In this document: positions 1-8,598 of the stretch, one piece after another | Position numbering within the stretch: position 1 is the stretch's first letter | How the letters are laid out: the number at the start of each line of letters is the position of its first letter | Assembly (NCBI GenBank): GCA_001275005.1 | Contig: JWZX01001929.1 | Coordinates: 1 to 29,381 of the forward strand | Length of the DNA stretch: 29,381 nt | Reading direction: 5' to 3' | Origin: Chrysochromulina tobinii | Taxonomy: Eukaryota; Haptophyta; Prymnesiales; Chrysochromulinaceae | Position numbers and translations under genes: made by a program | Notes under the pieces: model-generated | Database searches by the model: none | Told to the model about the DNA's origin: nothing | The model's input: the letters and a program-made list of their open reading frames with translations, nothing else

Positions 1-180
1 GGAGCGAAGGGTGGAGACTCGTAGCGCTATGGCGCACAGCTCAATCCTCCGCTCACGCGTGAGCGAAACGACAGACGGGGTTGCGGCACAGGCGGGGTGC
101 TCGACGCCAAAAGTTGAAGCATCGAGGCTTCCCTGCTGCGTCCCGATTGGCTGCAGAGAAGGCTGCCATCTCGTGAGCAG

Positions 181-566
181 CCAGTGGCGGCCTCTGCCGC
201 CCCAAGCACAGAAAGCGAGGTAAGCAGCGCGTATCGAAGCTCAGCCAAGCCGGCTGAGGCGGCGAGCATCATGCCCACGAGGGCGATCAACTGCACGCAC
301 ACTGAGCAGCCGGTGGCGGTCTCTGCCGCCCCAAGCACAGAAAGCGAGGGAAGCAGCGCGTATCGAAGCAGCGCGTATCGAAGCTCAGCCAAGCCGGCTG
401 AGGCGGCGAGCGTCATGCCCACGAGGGCGATAAACTGCGCACGCACTGAGCAGCCAGATGTGACGGCCTCTGCCGCCCCAAGCACAGAAAGCGAGGTAAG
501 CAGCGCGTATCGAAGCTCAGCCAAGCTGGCTGTGGCGGCGGGCATCATCTTGCCCGAAGCGGCGAG
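181..566. repeat. Tandem repeat, ~130-bp unit, about 3 copies
   Basis: Three consecutive copies start near 181, 310 and 456. Each contains the same core (tctgccgccccaagcacaga, then a segment around gcgcgtatcgaagctcag). The second copy has an extra internal duplication of the short segment gcagcgcgtatcga; the third is degraded at its right end. Both strands stay open through the array: one + frame and one - frame, the latter giving Ala/Leu-rich hydrophobic repeats containing LAELRYALL. Because the array is open in both directions, openness is not evidence of coding. A repetitive membrane protein on the - strand is possible but unproven. Confidence 0.85.
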
Positions 567-1437
567 GTAAGCTGTCTCATAGGGCTGAGCCGACTCGGGC
601 GTGACGCAGTAGCAGTGTAGCACATGGACGCCCTCGTCTGACTGCCGTCGATAGAGAATAACTGACCGATATGATACGGAAGAGCAGCTGGCCCTTCTCT
701 TGCCTTCTCTTGCAATGAAGAGAGAAAGGAGTGCTCCAGTCGCTGGGCCACCAGCAAGATCGGAATCTGCGAAACCGCCAGCACGCAGCTCGAGCGGCGT
801 GACGCCGTGCAGACGCACACCATGTCATCGACGGCATGAGTGGGTCGATGGCATGAGTGACTGCTGGCACGCCGTCGATATCGTGAGCGGGACGAGAATC
901 GCCCGCATCATATGTTCATCATATGCGAGGCGCGCGTTCTGGAACGTGTCACCCTGTGGCGAGCACAGGGGGCGGGCCTGGAATCCAGCCCTGCATTTTG
1001 CACTCCAACACGCTGAAAAAGCTGACGAGCGGAGAGAGAAACGCGCTGTTGCGCGTACCACTGCTGTAGCATCGTCCACTTCGCGCTCGGTCTCGACGAT
1101 AGCCGCCGGCACGGTACCGACGGGCGTCGCGAAGACGAGCGAGAGCGCAAGAATGCCTGCGTTCCCTGACCCACCAGAAGTTAGAAGAACTTCCGGTAGT
1201 CGAGAGTGATTGAACGCGGCGCGATGATACTAGCTTCTCCTCAGAGACACTCCGTGTCACTATCCACGAACAAAATGGTCGCAATCGAGATTCCGAGCCT
1301 TCAGAGGACAACCTAGAGAAGATGCGAGAGAAGACTTTCAATCCCAAAATTCGCTCGATACGGCGCCGAGAAATTTGAGGACGACACCAAAAATGGTCGC
1401 CTCCGCCCTCGCCGCCACCGCCCTCACCCGGTGAAAA
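567..1437. other. Stretch without a supported gene
   Basis: No reading frame here has a recognisable domain. On the - strand around 1165-825 one frame reads like a signal peptide (SLVFATPVGTVPA followed by an acidic stretch) but has no ATG; it could be an internal exon after an acceptor near 1165. I could not connect it to other exons. Pyrimidine- and GC-rich sequence at 1395-1430 precedes the ankyrin gene and may hold its promoter. Confidence 0.5.
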
Positions 1438-2118
1438 ATGGCGAGGCGCTCGCCCCCGAGGCAGCCCCGTGCACCCGGCCCTCACTACATCAACAGCCTG
1501 CCAACACGCTCACCAGCCTACACCAGCCAGCACCACATTGGCCTCACGGAGGCCGTTACATACCTCGACCGCGACGACGATGTGGCATGGTATGGACGCG
1601 ACGTTCCGCCGTCGGGCACCCAGGTGGCACGAATGGGCAAAGTGCTCAGCTGGATCGATCGTGGTGGGGACATAAACACGACCAGCATCAGCCAGTACAA
1701 ATTTACGCTCTTGATCGAGGCGTGCATCCATAACCACGAGACCCTCGTGGCAGAGCTCGTCAAGCGCGGCGCCAACCTGGACATGAAGGCCAAAGGCAAA
1801 ACGGCGTTGCACTACGCCGTGCTGAACGTGCATCCGAACTGTGCCAAGCCGCTGCTCGACGCGGGCGCGCGCACCGATATCCGTGTGGACGTCGACGATA
1901 GCGATTTCACGGAGGCTGACGGCATGACGGCGATGCAGATTGTCGAGGATAAGCTCCTAGTAGCACGGGAGCCGATTAGCCACCAGTTACGCCTTCTCAA
2001 GAAGATGCTTATGCAGGCGGAAGCGGGCTTGCCCGTCGACTCGTTTCTGAAGGAGGAGGTGTCCGAAGACTTGAAGCACTTCGGTGGAGCGCGAGCCAAC
2101 GTCTACAACTGGGGGTAG
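1438..2118 (+). CDS. Ankyrin-repeat protein
   Basis: 226 residues. The N-terminal ~35 residues are basic and proline-rich and look disordered. The core has ankyrin-type helices: an incomplete first repeat around residues 66-85 (KVLSWIDRGGDIN), a repeat at 88-116 (LLIEACIHNHETLVAELVKRG), a canonical one at about 119-148 (GKTALHYAVLNVHPNCAKPLLDAG), and a diverged fourth near 155-185 (DGMTAMQIVEDK). The C-terminal ~40 residues are predicted helical and end in YNWG. Ankyrin arrays are protein-binding scaffolds; partner and location cannot be told. The start is the first ATG of the open frame. No intron is needed. It lies tail-to-tail with the aldolase-family gene on the opposite strand. Confidence 0.8.
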   Translation: MARRSPPRQPRAPGPHYINSLPTRSPAYTSQHHIGLTEAVTYLDRDDDVAWYGRDVPPSGTQVARMGKVLSWIDRGGDINTTSISQYKFTLLIEACIHNHETLVAELVKRGANLDMKAKGKTALHYAVLNVHPNCAKPLLDAGARTDIRVDVDDSDFTEADGMTAMQIVEDKLLVAREPISHQLRLLKKMLMQAEAGLPVDSFLKEEVSEDLKHFGGARANVYNWG

Positions 2119-2645
2119 CCAAACAAAAAAGGCAACAAGTCGCCTTTGAAGTTGGTGCTTTGCACACGGAACCTTTGAACGAATCACTTGATGCGCAATC
2201 GACCAAACATGTGCGCATGCGGAGATCGGAGATCGGAGAGGCTGCAATAGGATGCGATAGGCTTCGATAGGATTTGGAGAACGGAAAGGCTACGATCATC
2301 AGAATGAGATCGGGCTGCGGCTGGAGGTGGCCAGGGTGGTGCCTGGTCGCATGAGGAGGTGTGGAGATCATGCCGCCGGGGGAGCATCGCGAGTTTAACG
2401 GTTGTCGGGCCGGTAACCATATTCTTGTTTGCAGGGCCCACCACTTACAAGCCGGTGAAGGCTGAAGCGACTTTTGAAGATTGAACAATTGGGCTTGAAC
2501 AAGGTAAAAACACACGCCGCCGTGTCTTCATGTTCTTCATTGGCGTCCCGCCGCGCACTCGACCACGCTGAGGCGGTGCAGGCCGCACAACGCTGCTGAG
2601 CCGAACCTCAGTCGAGTCTGCTGCGTCTCTCACTCTCGGAGCGCG
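2119..2645. other. Convergent 3' spacer
   Basis: 527 bp between the stop codons of two convergent genes. It holds short GA-rich near-repeats (ggagatc and gatagg motifs around 2221-2280) and no convincing frame. Presumably it carries both 3' UTRs and poly(A) sites. Confidence 0.5.
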
Positions 2646-3695
2646 TCAAGTAAAGACCTCGGCGGGGAGCGGTTTGGTGAGGTCACATCCGCTCCCAAAG
2701 GTGCGTACGAGCAGCTTCTCGAGCGCCTTGGCGAGCACTGGGCTGACGGAGCTCGGCGCTGGCGCTCGCACGTGCCCGCTCTTGAGGAGGCCACGACGTC
2801 GGTAGAGCTCCTTACGTACAGCGACCCCGGGCTGCTGCTCAAAGACCATGAGCGGCAGGAAGCGCGCGTAGAGCGCGTGCGCGCGCTCCATGTCACCCGC
2901 CTGCGCCGCGTGGTTCATCGCCGCCAGGATCTCAGGGAAGGCAAATCCTGTCATGAACCCTTCGGTGCCTTGCTCGAGATCGAAGCCGCCGTAGAGCGCG
3001 CCCAGGCCGGTCAAGATGGTGCACTCCTGCTTGGGCGGCACCTGCGCCCACTTCTGGCGCACCTGGGCGATCTTCGCGGGCGTGGGCAGCGACTCGAGCT
3101 TGATGCACGTCACCGTCGGCACCTCCAGCACAATGCGGCAGAGCAGCGGCACTGACATGTGTACTTGGGTCGAGGCCGGGTGGTCCTGCAGCACAATCGG
3201 CAGCCCAGGACACTTTTTGGCGACACGTGCGTACAGTTCAACGAGCATATCGTCCGGCGTTGGCGCCAGCTCCTTGGTCGGCGTCACCATCACGGCATCG
3301 GCGCCCAGATCCTGCGCCATCTGGCTCAGATCGGCCGTCGCGGAGATGCCCGCGTGCGACGTGCCGACGCACACGCGGAACGGGCGGCCGCACGTGCCGG
3401 CGACATCGACCGCGACGCGGATGAGCGCCTCACGCTCCTTATCCGTCATGCGGTTCGACTCACCGAGCACGCCCGTGATGGTCGCTCCTTGCGCGCCTGC
3501 ATCCACCATGAATGCGATCGACTTGCGGAAGCCGTCGAGGTCGAGCGTCTCGTCGGGATTGAAGGGCGTCGCCATGATTGGGTACACACCTTTGAAGAAG
3601 GAGGTCATCGGAGTCGACGAGAGCGCGCGCGCGCCGCCACCGCGCCGCCGCGCGAGCGCCGCGGATGGCGCGAGCATCGCCGACGATAGTCGCAT
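2646..3695 (-). CDS. Dihydrodipicolinate synthase / N-acetylneuraminate lyase superfamily protein
   Basis: 349 residues from the ATG at 3695. Residues 1-30 are Arg/Ala/Ser-rich and lack acids, consistent with a mitochondrial (or plastid) presequence ending near RALSSTPM. From FKGVYPIMATPFN (about 34-46) on it reads as a TIM-barrel class I aldolase of this superfamily. GVLGES (75-80) matches the carboxylate-binding GTTGE loop, and the Schiff-base lysine is K199 in VTCIKLES. The length fits the family plus a presequence. Where true DHDPS enzymes have the proton-relay Tyr (VTPYY), this protein has VTPTKEL, so lysine biosynthesis is doubtful; a pyruvate- or 2-oxoacid-type lyase/dehydratase is more likely. 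The open frame continues upstream to 4103, but that part is the antisense of the neighbouring gene. Confidence 0.85.
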   Translation of the reverse strand: MRLSSAMLAPSAALARRRGGGARALSSTPMTSFFKGVYPIMATPFNPDETLDLDGFRKSIAFMVDAGAQGATITGVLGESNRMTDKEREALIRVAVDVAGTCGRPFRVCVGTSHAGISATADLSQMAQDLGADAVMVTPTKELAPTPDDMLVELYARVAKKCPGLPIVLQDHPASTQVHMSVPLLCRIVLEVPTVTCIKLESLPTPAKIAQVRQKWAQVPPKQECTILTGLGALYGGFDLEQGTEGFMTGFAFPEILAAMNHAAQAGDMERAHALYARFLPLMVFEQQPGVAVRKELYRRRGLLKSGHVRAPAPSSVSPVLAKALEKLLVRTFGSGCDLTKPLPAEVFT

Positions 3696-3853
3696 GCTAG
3701 AAGTTTTCCGGACTTGTTCTCCTTGAAAAAGTAGGGTACATGTAGATGATTCGAGGTGCCAAACGAAAATGCGATGGACTTTGTCATTCACGGTCCCAAA
3801 ACAGCGAGCGCCTCCCTTCGCTTTCTTGACTCGAATTGGAGTCGTGGAGGTCG
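3696..3853. promoter_or_regulatory. Divergent promoter region, 158 bp
   Basis: This gap separates the start codons of the aldolase-family gene (-) and the SH3-like gene (+), so it must hold both 5' UTRs and core promoters. I see no clear TATA box. The middle (about 3722-3775) is AT-richer than the flanks. Confidence 0.5.
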
Positions 3854-5350
3854 ATGGCGAAGACCGCGACCGTGTCCGTGCGACCCGGAACGCCCACCAA
3901 GTCGAAGCCACCCGGCAAGGGCGCGCCCTCTCCAGCAAAATTGAAGCCCGCGCCGCCGGAGAAGCTGCCGAGCACGAGGCGAGTGTCCTTTGCAGAGGAT
4001 GTCCTACCCACGGGCGGCCGCGAAGCACCGGCGAGCGCGCCGCCCAAGCCGACCGCACCTCCCAAGTCGGCCGCATCACCCAAACCGCCCAAGGCGCCAG
4101 CATCGCCCAAGCCGGCTACAGCCAAGGGCAAGGTCAGCGATGGGAACAGCAGCGGCAGTGGCAGCAGCAGCAGCAGGAGCAAGGGTCCGGGCGGGCTGCA
4201 GCCTGCGCCGGTGATGCCACCGGTGCCGCCGCCACTACCTCCAGAGGCACCAGCGCCCGCACTGTCGGCCAAGCCGCCCACGCACGAGATTGCGTCCGCC
4301 AAGCCCGCGCTCGTCCGTGCCGGTGAGGAGCTCAGCTCGGACAAGGTTAGTGAGCTACCGGCGGGCACGCGCGTGACGGTGCTCGAGACACGTGAGCAGC
4401 CGGGCGGCGCCACGCGCGCGCGCGTGGCGCTCGAGGGGCAGGCGCAGGCGCACGGCTGGCTCACCGCCTCCACCAAGGACGGTTCGGAGAACCTTCGTGC
4501 GCTGGTTGCGCCTGTGGCCGCGAGCAGCATCAGCAGCAGCGAAGGCGGTAGCGGTAGCAGCAGAAGCGGCAGCGGCAGCGGCAGCGGAGGCGGAGGCGGC
4601 GGCAGCGGCGGCGGCGGCTCGTCTGCGAGGGCAGCCTCGCCGGGGAAGCCCAAATCCGCCAGAGCGGCCTCGCCGGCAAAGCCGAAACCACCCAAGGGCC
4701 CCCCCGGCCTGAATGGTTCTGTGAAACCCAAGGGCAAGGAGAAGGAGGCGCCCGAGGCGGCGCCGGCGGACAAGCGCCCGCCCAAGCCGCCGCCGCCGCC
4801 GCCGCCGCCGCGCCAGCGCGGCTTCGAGGACCTGAGTGACACGCAGGAAGAGGCGTTGATTGGACTCATGTTTGATGACTTCGTGGTGGCGCACCGGATG
4901 AAGTCGCTCGACTACGACAAGGTTCGGCGGTTCGCGATGACGATCCAGCAGGATCCGGCCGTGTGCAGCACGCTCGCCACGCCGCCATTGCCGGGGGATG
5001 AGCTCGTGTGGGTGCCTTCGGATGATTGGATCACCGACAAGTGCCTCACGTTCAAACGCCACGAGGAGGAGAAGCGCGAAGCCGCACGACTCGCGGCGCA
5101 GGAGCGCGTCAAGGAGGCGATCAGCAAGCCGGGCACTGAGGCCGCCGCCGCTGCGGCCAAGCTCAAGGCCGCGGCGGCGGCCAAGAAGGAGCTCGAGGAA
5201 AAGCAAGCACTCGAGCAGAAGATGCTTGAGGAGAAGCTCAAGTCGACGCCTCTCAAGAAGGCGAGCGCCTCGAGCGCGCCGAGGCGCGCCGCCTCGCCCA
5301 AGGGTGCGACTCCTATTGCACGCGCACCCACCCCGGTGCCGGTTGCTTAG
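3854..5350 (+). CDS. Pro/Ser/Ala-rich protein with SH3-like barrel and C-terminal coiled coil
   Basis: 498 residues from the ATG at 3854. Residues 1-150 are disordered and basic with repeated SPKP/PPKP motifs. RRVSFAED (42-49) is a good match to the PP1-docking RVxF motif. Residues about 155-217 (AGEELSSDKVSELPAGTRVTVLE ... GWLTASTKDG) form an SH3-like beta-barrel of a kind I associate with haptophyte proteins. A Ser/Gly linker (226-258), a second SPKP-type tail and a run of eight prolines (312-319) follow. Residues 322-402 are a compact alpha-helical domain (FEDLSDTQEEALIGLMFDDF), and 403-465 are a charged Ala/Glu/Lys coiled coil. Single exon. The role is unknown; it looks like a scaffold or a phosphatase/cytoskeleton-associated protein. 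Long antisense frames across it come from the GC-rich composition. Confidence 0.8.
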   Translation: MAKTATVSVRPGTPTKSKPPGKGAPSPAKLKPAPPEKLPSTRRVSFAEDVLPTGGREAPASAPPKPTAPPKSAASPKPPKAPASPKPATAKGKVSDGNSSGSGSSSSRSKGPGGLQPAPVMPPVPPPLPPEAPAPALSAKPPTHEIASAKPALVRAGEELSSDKVSELPAGTRVTVLETREQPGGATRARVALEGQAQAHGWLTASTKDGSENLRALVAPVAASSISSSEGGSGSSRSGSGSGSGGGGGGSGGGGSSARAASPGKPKSARAASPAKPKPPKGPPGLNGSVKPKGKEKEAPEAAPADKRPPKPPPPPPPPRQRGFEDLSDTQEEALIGLMFDDFVVAHRMKSLDYDKVRRFAMTIQQDPAVCSTLATPPLPGDELVWVPSDDWITDKCLTFKRHEEEKREAARLAAQERVKEAISKPGTEAAAAAAKLKAAAAAKKELEEKQALEQKMLEEKLKSTPLKKASASSAPRRAASPKGATPIARAPTPVPVA

Positions 5351-5403
5351 GCCCAGATACGGCCAGATACGGCCAGATACGGCCAGATACGGCCAGATAC
5401 GGC
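5351..5403. repeat. 10-bp tandem repeat directly after a stop codon
   Basis: Five copies of a 10-bp unit (ggccagatac, the first with one change) begin at the base immediately after the TAG of the SH3-like gene and end in a partial unit. The array therefore lies in its 3' UTR. Confidence 0.95.
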
Positions 5404-5769
5404 AAAGTCCAGGTGGAACGTTGATGAGCGGCACGTATGACGTAGTGATTAGAACAGTGACGTCTGACGATGGAACCCGGCAACCCGCGCCGCGCGCCGC
5501 CCCGCCCTCAAGCAAGCAAGCTACTCGACTGACTGGCTGTCCGTCAAAGCGGCTACCGTAAGAGTCTGTCTGACTAAAATACAAACCTGTAGTGGAGGAA
5601 CGTTCCTACATGTTCCTATAGCATGCGACCCTACGCCCCGGCAGCGTCGCGCGAGTGGCTTCCCCTCACGACTTTTTTGCGCACATTTCATTCGCTGTGT
5701 TCGCTCGACACGGCGTGCGAAGATTCTCGGAAAGTGCATCTCTTTCGTCCTCGCCCGAGCCCAGCCGCG
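5404..5769. other. Intergenic, includes 5' region of plastid-protein gene
   Basis: 366 bp with no supported gene. An in-frame ATG at 5623 would add 49 residues to the next protein, but it would bury the signal peptide that starts at 5770, so I treat this stretch as 5' UTR and promoter. Confidence 0.5.
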
Positions 5770-6472
5770 ATGCTCGCCGTCTGTGCGATGCTGCTCTCGG
5801 CTGCGTTCGTGCCCACACCGAGTCGGCTCAGCAGCAGCAGCCTACTTAGCAGCAGAACCAACAGCATCGGGGTGGCCATGCAGGCTAAGGGCTTTGGAAA
5901 GCCCACGGCAAAGGAGGAGAAGGAGAAGGCCAAGGCGGAAAAGCCAAAGTCGGCTGTCGCGGCGAAGCGCGACAAGGCAGCAGAGAATTTTGAGAAGCTT
6001 AAAGCCGGTGGTGCGCCTGAATACATGGTGCTCATCCGGACCGTTGACTCGACGGGCCAACAGAGCAAATGGTACCCCGTGGGTGGCATCGCTGTGCCCC
6101 GCAGCTCCTCCGAAGATCAGGCCCTGTCGCTCGCCATCTTCAACAACGAGGACGAGCTGCTCAAGGGTGCCTTCCGCTCCTATCCGTTCCTGAGGAACAC
6201 GAATGACAAATTTGAGTATGGCTACAGGTGTGCTGCAAACCGTGTTGCCGCCGCCGCCGTCGCTCCGTCGTTAAGCGCTCTGTTGCAACGTCCACTGACT
6301 CGGCGCCCTCATCCTCCCCCGTAGGATCAAGGAGTTCGAGGACGATCCGGTCAAGCTCGCCACCAAGGAGAATGTCGAGAAGGCGAACAACCCGATTCAG
6401 CAGTGGTTCAATGCGCTCGATAATCCGCTCAACGATGGCAGCGGCTGGTTCAACCCGCTCAAGCGGCAGTAG
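5770..6472 (+). CDS. Conserved plastid-type protein, spliced (exons 5770-6227 and 6325-6472)
   Basis: Joining the exons gives 201 residues. Residues 1-13 are a signal-peptide core (MLAVCAMLLSAAFVP). The AFVP motif matches the Phe-containing cleavage motif of bipartite plastid presequences in algae with secondary red plastids; a Ser-rich transit-like segment follows to about residue 35. Residues 41-80 are a Lys/Ala/Glu-rich helix. The core from about residue 83 (PEYMVLIRTVDSTGQQSKWY, PVGGIAVPRSS, then FNNEDELLKGAFRSYPFL) runs across the splice (FEYGY then RIKEFEDDP) and ends in Asn/Pro/Leu-rich LDNPLNDGSGWFNPLKRQ. It resembles the HHL1/DUF6523-type group of chloroplast proteins; that assignment is from memory and tentative. 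Reading without splicing destroys the conserved C-terminus. Confidence 0.8.
6228..6324 (+). other. Spliceosomal intron, 97 bp
   Basis: Donor AG|GTGTGC and acceptor CCCCGTAG|G. It splits an Arg codon (AG/G) and restores the frame into the conserved C-terminus. The 5' part is GC-rich and the 3' end is pyrimidine-rich. Unlike three other introns in the window, its 5' end does not resemble the start of the next exon. Confidence 0.85.
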
Positions 6473-6825
6473 AGTGTGCGGATCGGTCACTAGCATGGTT
6501 CTATCCCCTCGGAGAGTCTGTCCGCGTGAGTCTCCGGCCGAGAGTCTAGATGAGAGAGAATAAGACTGCGTTGCGGTAGGACGCTAGGACCCACCGTTCT
6601 CCGCGGCGGCGGGACGCAAACGTACCCGAGAACGTCGGACGGTCGGAGATCGAGATGTCTGCCGTAGCTCTTCTCGATTGCGGCTGCGGTTGCTGTTTGA
6701 GCGAATTTTCTGCACCCATACTATCGAGACGCTCATGCATAGTACCTGTAACACGCTCAACGCATGCGGCTATCATGGCGCATTGACTCCGCGCTGTTCA
6801 GTTCAGGTCTGAGAGTACTTGATGA
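6473..6825. other. Convergent 3' spacer
   Basis: 353 bp between two convergent stop codons. No supported gene or repeat; short frames here are composition shadows. Confidence 0.5.
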
Positions 6826-7167
6826 TCAGCCAGCAGACTTGACGAGGACATAGATGATTGCAGCGGCCACGAGCGACCCGGCGCCGATGGGAATGAGCAG
6901 CACCGCGGGTGAGTTCGCAAATCCCGAGATCGCGTCGAACACGTCGGCGACTAGCAGTGACGCTGGGACCGCAGTGGCAGCTGCGGCAGCAAATGAAGGA
7001 GCGCTCGCGCCGGCGAGTGGAATGGGCGCGAGCATGGCCGGCGTCGCCGAACGGCACGCGGCTATGGCTGTCGTCGATGACCGGCGCACGCGGGCGCCCG
7101 CGGGATGCACGAAGGCCGCCGCCGCGAAGCTGAGGAGCATCGCAACGAAAGCGAAAACGCGCGCCAT
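6826..7167 (-). CDS. Small plastid-type single-span membrane protein
   Basis: 113 residues from the ATG at 7167. Residues 1-19 are a hydrophobic signal peptide (MARVFAFVAMLLSFAAAAFV) with an AFVHP motif like plastid bipartite presequences. A basic, Ser/Thr/Ala-rich transit-like stretch (25-45) and an Ala-rich linker follow. The mature part is short: a small helix (LLVADVFDAISGF, about 71-83) and one membrane span (NSPAVLLIPIGAGSLVAAAI to about residue 110) ending KSAG. Size and layout suit a low-molecular-mass thylakoid subunit or assembly factor, but I cannot name it. The frame extends upstream to 7272; I chose the internal ATG because it exposes the signal peptide. Confidence 0.7.
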   Translation of the reverse strand: MARVFAFVAMLLSFAAAAFVHPAGARVRRSSTTAIAACRSATPAMLAPIPLAGASAPSFAAAAATAVPASLLVADVFDAISGFANSPAVLLIPIGAGSLVAAAIIYVLVKSAG

Positions 7168-7341
7168 AAGTAATCCGACGTCGCTATTGCAAATCGAGAC
7201 AAAATCTGAAACATCCAACAATTTGTGCACGTCGCAGCCATGTTTGGGCACGGGGAAGCGACAACACTCCATGGGTATTTGCGCTCGATCTGTGATTCAC
7301 ACCCGTCCGGCACGCTCGCATCTCCTTCGCCGCGATCGATC
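7168..7341. promoter_or_regulatory. Divergent promoter region, 174 bp
   Basis: The gap between the start codons of the small membrane protein (-) and the UPF0301 protein (+). An AT-richer block lies at about 7185-7225. No specific sites recognised. Confidence 0.45.
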
Positions 7342-8598
7342 ATGGCCAACCCTGTGCTACCCACGCTATACCGCACGCTCCTACGTATGGCGCGGCAGCT
7401 AGACGCCGCGCCGATGAGTAAGGCGCTGCTCATCGCGCAGCCAGAGCTGCTCTTCGACCGGCGGAGTCGAGAGCTCGTCCGATTGCCTGAGCTGAGTGGC
7501 TCGGCGGGCCAAGAGCTGGCTCGCCGCCTCACCGAGTTTAACCGCGGCGAGTTTTACGCGCCGGAGACGAGCGCGCGCGCCGCTGTGCGCTCAGCGCGCG
7601 ACGGCATGCGCGACGTCGATCCTGTGGACGCAGGCCTAAAGGCTATCCGCACCTTGAGCCTCGCAGTCGCCGGCGGGGCGTCGCTTGAGAGCAAGCACGC
7701 ATTCGATTGTGGCAGCCCGAGCGCGGTGGAACGCTTGGTGACGGTGCGCCGCAGCGAGACCGTGCGCGCTGGTAGCCTGCTCCTCACGCACCCAGTCTCG
7801 TGCATCAAGCAGCCGTCGCTGCACCACGCCGTGATCCTGTTGGTCTCGGTCGACGACGACGCCGTGACGGGCGTGGTCATCAACAAGCCGCTCGGCCTGA
7901 GCCTGGGCGCGACGGTGCCGGACGAGCTTCGCGCCGCGCTCGGCCCTACCCTCGGCGACGCGCCGCTGCACAAGGGCGGTGACGTGTCCGAGAGGCAGCT
8001 GCTGCTGCTGCATCAGTGCGAGGGTCTGCCCCATTCGGCCTTTGTCAGCGACGGTCTCTTCTGCACGAGCCACTTTGTAGAAGTGCGCGAGGCCTTCGAG
8101 GTCGTGCGTGCCTCCACGGCGGCCAGCGGCGACAAGGGTGAACGTGACGACGGCGTGGTCTTAGGTGGCGCTCCTACTGCCCCGCCCCGCATCAAATGTG
8201 TCGCGGGCTACGCGGGCTGGGCACGCGAGCAGCTGCATGCCGAGCTGCAGAGGAACGTGTGGTACTTGTGCGAGGCCGATGATGTGGCAGCGCTCGCGAT
8301 GATGACGGAGCCCATCACGGTGCCATCGGGAGCGCTTCGAGATTCGATGTGGAGCGGCGTGATGCGCCAATTGGGCGGCGAGTACGAACACTTCGCACGC
8401 TTCCCCGGCGATCATGAGATTGTCTGGCAGCACATGGAGCAGCTGTGGATACAGCAGAGTGACGAGCTCCATCGGCGCATTGATGCGCTCGGTACGGCGC
8501 GAGGGGGTGCAGGTCGAGAGGGCAGCAGCGGGGCTCTGGGAGCTGCTGGAGGTGGCGCAGATGGCGAAGATCCCGAGCATCCGCGCGACCCGGGCTGA
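7342..8598 (+). CDS. UPF0301 (AlgH/YqgE, DUF179) protein with N-terminal LYR motif
   Basis: 418 residues from the ATG at 7342. Residues 7-21 (PTLYRTLLRMARQLD) carry a Leu-Tyr-Arg triad on a basic helix, as in LYR/complex-I assembly proteins that act in mitochondria with acyl carrier protein; a second helical part (70-108) could complete a LYR-like bundle. Residues about 143-375 are UPF0301: GSLLLTHP (144-151), then HHAVILLV, TGVVINKPLGLSLG, HKGGDV (the family's GGPV-like site), a long variable insert, GYAGWAREQLHAEL, and a NVWYLCEADDV strand. UPF0301 has no assigned biochemical activity. The C-terminal 40 residues are Gly/Ala-rich and poorly conserved-looking. An in-frame ATG 117 bp upstream is possible. 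Single exon. Confidence 0.85.
   Translation: MANPVLPTLYRTLLRMARQLDAAPMSKALLIAQPELLFDRRSRELVRLPELSGSAGQELARRLTEFNRGEFYAPETSARAAVRSARDGMRDVDPVDAGLKAIRTLSLAVAGGASLESKHAFDCGSPSAVERLVTVRRSETVRAGSLLLTHPVSCIKQPSLHHAVILLVSVDDDAVTGVVINKPLGLSLGATVPDELRAALGPTLGDAPLHKGGDVSERQLLLLHQCEGLPHSAFVSDGLFCTSHFVEVREAFEVVRASTAASGDKGERDDGVVLGGAPTAPPRIKCVAGYAGWAREQLHAELQRNVWYLCEADDVAALAMMTEPITVPSGALRDSMWSGVMRQLGGEYEHFARFPGDHEIVWQHMEQLWIQQSDELHRRIDALGTARGGAGREGSSGALGAAGGGADGEDPEHPRDPG

Noticed and set aside
825-1165. Possible - strand gene with signal-peptide-like start (SLVFATPVGTVPA)
   Set aside because: No ATG in frame, no domain downstream, and no exon partner could be supported.
3784-4869. 361-residue open frame on the - strand
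   Set aside because: It is antisense to the low-complexity SH3-like gene; its poly-Pro/Leu/Gly content mirrors Ser/Gly/Ala codons on the other strand, and it has no domain.
4355-5584. 409-residue open frame on the - strand
   Set aside because: Antisense shadow of the same gene in another frame; extreme Arg/Ala/Leu bias and no recognisable fold.
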